A stretch of 16,071 bases of DNA. Source: Parcubacteria group bacterium GW2011_GWB1_37_13 (GTDB lineage Bacteria; Patescibacteriota; Minisyncoccia; Phycocordibacterales; UBA9973). The notes below the pieces were generated by a model. It was not told the DNA's origin. It saw only the letters and a list, made by a program, of their open reading frames with translations, and did no database searches. Each line of letters opens with the position of its first letter. Positions within the stretch are counted from its first letter, which is position 1. Both the position numbers and the translations under genes were made by a program. Of the stretch, positions 13,801-16,071 are shown one piece after another. The stretch covers positions 1-16,071 of the forward strand of contig LBSW01000004.1 of NCBI GenBank assembly GCA_000990145.1, given 5' to 3'.

Positions 13801-14025
13801 TTATATTTCTCCTTCATTAAAAAACTTATTTTCTGAAAAATTATCAAAAGTTTTTTCTTCTTTAATTTCTTTTATTTTGGATTCTTTATAAAGCATAAAG
13901 CTTACATAAATAAGTCCAAGCCCAGAAAGAGTTATAAGAATATCTTTCCAGGAATATGGAAAACCTAAATATGGCAATATTGCCACCCAAACGCCCAAAA
14001 TCAAAAGTGTCCATGCTTTTTTCAT
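13801..14025 (-). CDS. Small two-helix membrane protein, function unknown
   Basis: 74 residues. Two hydrophobic helices (about 4-22, AWTLLILGVWVAILPYLGF, and 27-46, KDILITLSGLGLIYVSFMLY) form a hairpin joined by the short PYSWKD turn. A charged, probably cytoplasmic tail (KESKIKEIKEEKTFDNFSENK) follows. I recognise the style as a common Parcubacteria membrane protein but know no function. The start is one of the best supported in the window: a perfect TG-A-TATAAT ends exactly 6 nt before the ATG. The gene comes between mrdA and the S41 protease on the same strand and probably heads the unit that continues into the protease and rplI genes. Confidence 0.8.
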   Translation of the reverse strand: MKKAWTLLILGVWVAILPYLGFPYSWKDILITLSGLGLIYVSFMLYKESKIKEIKEEKTFDNFSENKFFNEGEI

Positions 14026-14031
14026 AGGCGT

Positions 14032-14061
14032 ATTATATCAATAAATGAAGAGAATATGCAA
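14032..14061 (-). promoter_or_regulatory. Promoter of the 74-residue gene/S41/rplI unit, predicted leaderless
   Basis: On the minus strand a perfect TATAAT (14037-14032) preceded by TG-A ends 6 nt (ACGCCT) before the ATG at 14025. TTGCAT (14061-14056) at an 18-bp spacer is a possible -35. This is the strongest -10 in the window. Confidence 0.65.
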
Positions 14062-14088
14062 GAATTACTTTCATCGTAATACCTGAAT

Positions 14089-15831
14089 TTATAAAAAATA
14101 CTCCGGAGTATTGATAGACATCCAATCTAAAAGTTGACGCATAACAGAGGATGCGTTGACATTATTTGCGGAAGGTCCAGCTTCCATCATTATGGTAAAA
14201 GCATATTTTGGATTTTTATACGGGAAAAAACCGACAACCCAAGAGTTTACTTTATTTTTTTTGACACCCAGCTGAGCTGTGCCGGTTTTAGCGGCAACCT
14301 CCACATAAGGCACATTGAGCGCTGATGCGGTGCCGTAAGTTACCGCCTGCCGCATTCCATTATGCACGACATCAAAATATTCCTTTTTAAAATTTACTGT
14401 GGAAAACAGATTTTCTTTTTGCATATCACCTAATATAAAATGCGGAGTTAAAAGTTTGCCATTGTTTGCAATAGCGGAAACAGCTCTGGCAACTTCTATC
14501 GGAGTAACTTGAAATCCGTATTGTCCAATGGCCGTATTATAGGTGTCTCCAATACGCCAAATATCGCCTTTAAAGTTTTTCATTTTCCATTCCGGGCTCG
14601 GGATTGTGCCTTCAGTTTCATCTGGCAAATCAACTCCAGTTTTATCTTTGAAGCCGAAAAGTTTCGCATATTTTTCAATATTTGCGATGCCAAGCCCTTT
14701 TTGATCTTCGTATCCCCCTCCAATTTCGTAAAAATAAATATCCGAAGATACGGCAAGGGCCTGCGCCATATCTGTCCAGCCGTTTACTCTCCAGTCTTTA
14801 AAAACAGTTTTCTGGTCCTCAAAATATGGATTTTGAATTGAAATAGAGCCAGTTGAAAGAATTTTTTTATATGGATCAATCACGCCTTCCGCCAGAGCGC
14901 CTAAACTTAAAAATGGTTTTACGATTGAGCCCGGAGTATAAAGTCCCGAAATAGTTTTGTCTAGAAAAATTTTTCTTTTATCATTCATATAATCATTAAT
15001 TTTTTTTGTGTCTTTTCCCAACGATAAAATTTCAGAATCATATTCTGGAAAGCTGGTAGAGGTTATGATTTCCCCATTTTGAACATCCATTATTACTGCT
15101 CCTCCGCCGATAAATCCATTGTCCTGCGATGAATTTTTAATGAGAGCAAATAATTGTTTTTGAATTCGTGAATCAATGCTTGTTATTAAATCGCTCCCCT
15201 GTTTTGGGGCATTTATAATATTTTCCGAATGTATGACTCCTTTTGCGTCTGTTTCTATTATTTTTGATCCATTTTCACCTTTTATTTTGTCGTTATATTC
15301 TTTTTCAAGGCCATCGATGCCCTTAAATTCAGTTTGCCAATAATTTCCCGCATTGTCTTTTGTCGGATAACTTACATAACCTAATATATGTGAAAATCCA
15401 GACGAAGTATAAACGCGTGTATATAATAATGAATCTAACTTGGTAGTCGGAGCACCAAGTGGTGCTCCGACTACCAAGTCCGTTCCCCCTTCTGTTTTTT
15501 TATTCCAAGCTAATTCTTTTTTGTTTCTGTCGTAGATTATTCCCCTTTCAGTGAAAATAATAACTTTTTCCAAAATATTATTTTCGCTTCTTTTTCTGTA
15601 GTTATCTCCATTTCCGACTTGGAGATATACCAGCCGGATTCCGAATAAAATTATTATCAATAGAAATGAAGTACCAAGAAGATTGATAGTTTTTCGGGGA
15701 ATTGGCTTTTCTATCCGTCCCTCAAATTGCTGACGATCAAAATTCTGCAGATTTTTTGAATCAAGAAAAATTTCATCCGGCTCCACGAAAGTATTTTTCT
15801 TTTTATTTTTTGTGAATTTTCGAAAATTCAT
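14089..15831 (-). CDS. mrdA: Penicillin-binding protein 2 (class B PBP, transpeptidase for elongation)
   Basis: 580 residues, near the usual 600-630. Class B PBPs cross-link glycan strands; PBP2 works with RodA and MreBCD in side-wall growth. One N-terminal membrane helix (about 50-70) is followed by the pedestal region with TERGIIYDRNKKELAWN (94-110), then the transpeptidase. Active-site motifs: SIVK with Ser302 and Lys305, SSD (362-364) in place of SxN, a form I associate with PBP2-type enzymes, and KTG (515-517). All are intact. Residues 118-132 (DLVVGAPLGAPTTKL) come from a palindromic element that sits in the loop after the RGIIYDRN strand. mreD is directly upstream, 15 nt away, supporting the elongation role rather than FtsI. 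The symbol is by analogy. The last codons overlap a possible terminator. There is no Shine-Dalgarno site. Confidence 0.93.
   Translation of the reverse strand: MNFRKFTKNKKKNTFVEPDEIFLDSKNLQNFDRQQFEGRIEKPIPRKTINLLGTSFLLIIILFGIRLVYLQVGNGDNYRKRSENNILEKVIIFTERGIIYDRNKKELAWNKKTEGGTDLVVGAPLGAPTTKLDSLLYTRVYTSSGFSHILGYVSYPTKDNAGNYWQTEFKGIDGLEKEYNDKIKGENGSKIIETDAKGVIHSENIINAPKQGSDLITSIDSRIQKQLFALIKNSSQDNGFIGGGAVIMDVQNGEIITSTSFPEYDSEILSLGKDTKKINDYMNDKRKIFLDKTISGLYTPGSIVKPFLSLGALAEGVIDPYKKILSTGSISIQNPYFEDQKTVFKDWRVNGWTDMAQALAVSSDIYFYEIGGGYEDQKGLGIANIEKYAKLFGFKDKTGVDLPDETEGTIPSPEWKMKNFKGDIWRIGDTYNTAIGQYGFQVTPIEVARAVSAIANNGKLLTPHFILGDMQKENLFSTVNFKKEYFDVVHNGMRQAVTYGTASALNVPYVEVAAKTGTAQLGVKKNKVNSWVVGFFPYKNPKYAFTIMMEAGPSANNVNASSVMRQLLDWMSINTPEYFL
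14093..14112 (-). terminator. Possible intrinsic terminator overlapping the end of mrdA
   Basis: On the minus strand AATACT-CCGG-AGTATT (14112-14097) is a perfect 16-bp palindrome that continues into a run of six T (14098-14093). It encodes the last residues of the protein and ends just before the TAA. A 6-bp stem is short, so the terminator would be weak, but the position between mrdA and the next promoter fits. Confidence 0.45.
15438..15479. repeat. Palindromic element 2, in frame inside mrdA
   Basis: Two perfect 20-nt arms (15438-15457 and 15460-15479) flank an unpaired AG. Ends ACTTGG and CCAAGT and centre CCA-AG-TGG are identical to the element at 2558. Eight of the 20 arm positions differ from that element, and in each case the opposite arm carries the matching change. 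On the coding strand it is read as DLVVGAPLGAPTTKL, in the same phase as element 1 (codon boundary after the first base of the repeat). Confidence 0.9.
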
Positions 15832-15846
15832 TCCAGTGCTAAAATT

Positions 15847-16071
15847 TTATTTATTAATATTTGGATTAAGTCTTAATTTCTTTTTAAACAATTCTAAAAT
15901 TATAAAACAAATAAGCGCCGCGAAAAAAGAAACAAAAGTTAAATTAAAAAGCCTTGGTTCAGGCACTCCATAAAGCAAATCTGACAAAAGAAACAAAAAA
16001 ACAGCTTCTAGAAAAAAAGGAAAATATGCCATACTCGCAAACGCTAATATAACAGATACCCAAAAGGGCAT
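15847..16071 (-). CDS. mreD: MreD-like membrane protein, partial at window edge
   Basis: 74 codons are visible, and the first ATG coincides with the last base of the window, so the true start may lie beyond it. The sequence has three hydrophobic segments (about 3-20, 22-36 and 46-60), the short motif LLSDLLYGVPEPRL between the second and third, and a basic end (LFKKKLRLNPNINK). MreD is an integral membrane partner of MreC and the elongation machinery; its usual length is 150 or more, but CPR versions known to me from this position are shorter. The assignment rests mostly on hydrophobicity, the D-x-x-Y-G-x-P motif and the mrdA gene beginning 15 nt after the stop. A different small membrane protein cannot be ruled out. 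Confidence 0.6.
   Translation of the reverse strand: MPFWVSVILAFASMAYFPFFLEAVFLFLLSDLLYGVPEPRLFNLTFVSFFAALICFIILELFKKKLRLNPNINK

Noticed and set aside
1..16071. tRNA, rRNA, CRISPR arrays, insertion sequences or prophage genes
   Set aside because: None were seen on reading the intergenic stretches, all of which are under about 110 bp apart from the frameshifted gene region.

Overview
The window reads as a piece of a small, AT-rich bacterial chromosome, most likely a Candidate Phyla Radiation (Patescibacteria) member of the Parcubacteria type. This is inferred from gene content and from the style of the proteins: short or diverged versions of core enzymes, many small membrane proteins, few Shine-Dalgarno sites, TGA used as stop (rpmA), and hypothetical proteins of a kind I associate with that group. 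No database search was possible.

Layout. 1-251 (minus) is the 5' part of a TrpR-like YerC/YecD regulator. 319-2883 (minus) is an M1 aminopeptidase, divergent from scpA-scpB (2906-4229, plus), the kleisin and winged-helix subunits of condensin. A perfect 42-bp palindrome separates scpB from a convergent VanY-type D,D-carboxypeptidase (4281-5105, minus). Divergent from that runs mraY-ftsW-murG (5161-8477, plus), the lipid II synthesis and polymerisation block, then gltX and a coiled-coil M23 peptidase (8515-11113) and a 62-residue membrane peptide. A structured intergenic stretch and a frameshifted Ada-like metal-binding gene follow (11333-11813). Then come rpmA (plus) and, on the minus strand, mreD (partial)-mrdA, a 74-residue membrane protein, an S41 protease and rplI. 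Cell-wall building, remodelling and trimming is the main theme, with chromosome compaction and translation genes mixed in. I saw no tRNA, rRNA, CRISPR array or transposase.

Two non-obvious patterns stand out. (1) Two 42-bp palindromes, inside the M1 aminopeptidase and mrdA genes, share ends (ACTTGG/CCAAGT) and an off-palindrome AG centre. Their other arm positions differ but are matched in the opposite arm, and both are read in the same frame as a 15-residue insert of pattern [ND]LxVxxPLGxxT[ST]KL. A third 42-bp palindrome, between scpB and vanY, has unrelated sequence but the same geometry. They look like a family of small mobile palindromic elements able to sit inside coding genes. (2) Eight of about ten genes that begin a transcription unit have an extended -10 box (TG-n-TAnnnT) ending exactly 6 or 7 nt before the start codon, which predicts leaderless mRNAs. 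This includes two -10 boxes that face each other and overlap between the M1 aminopeptidase gene and scpA.
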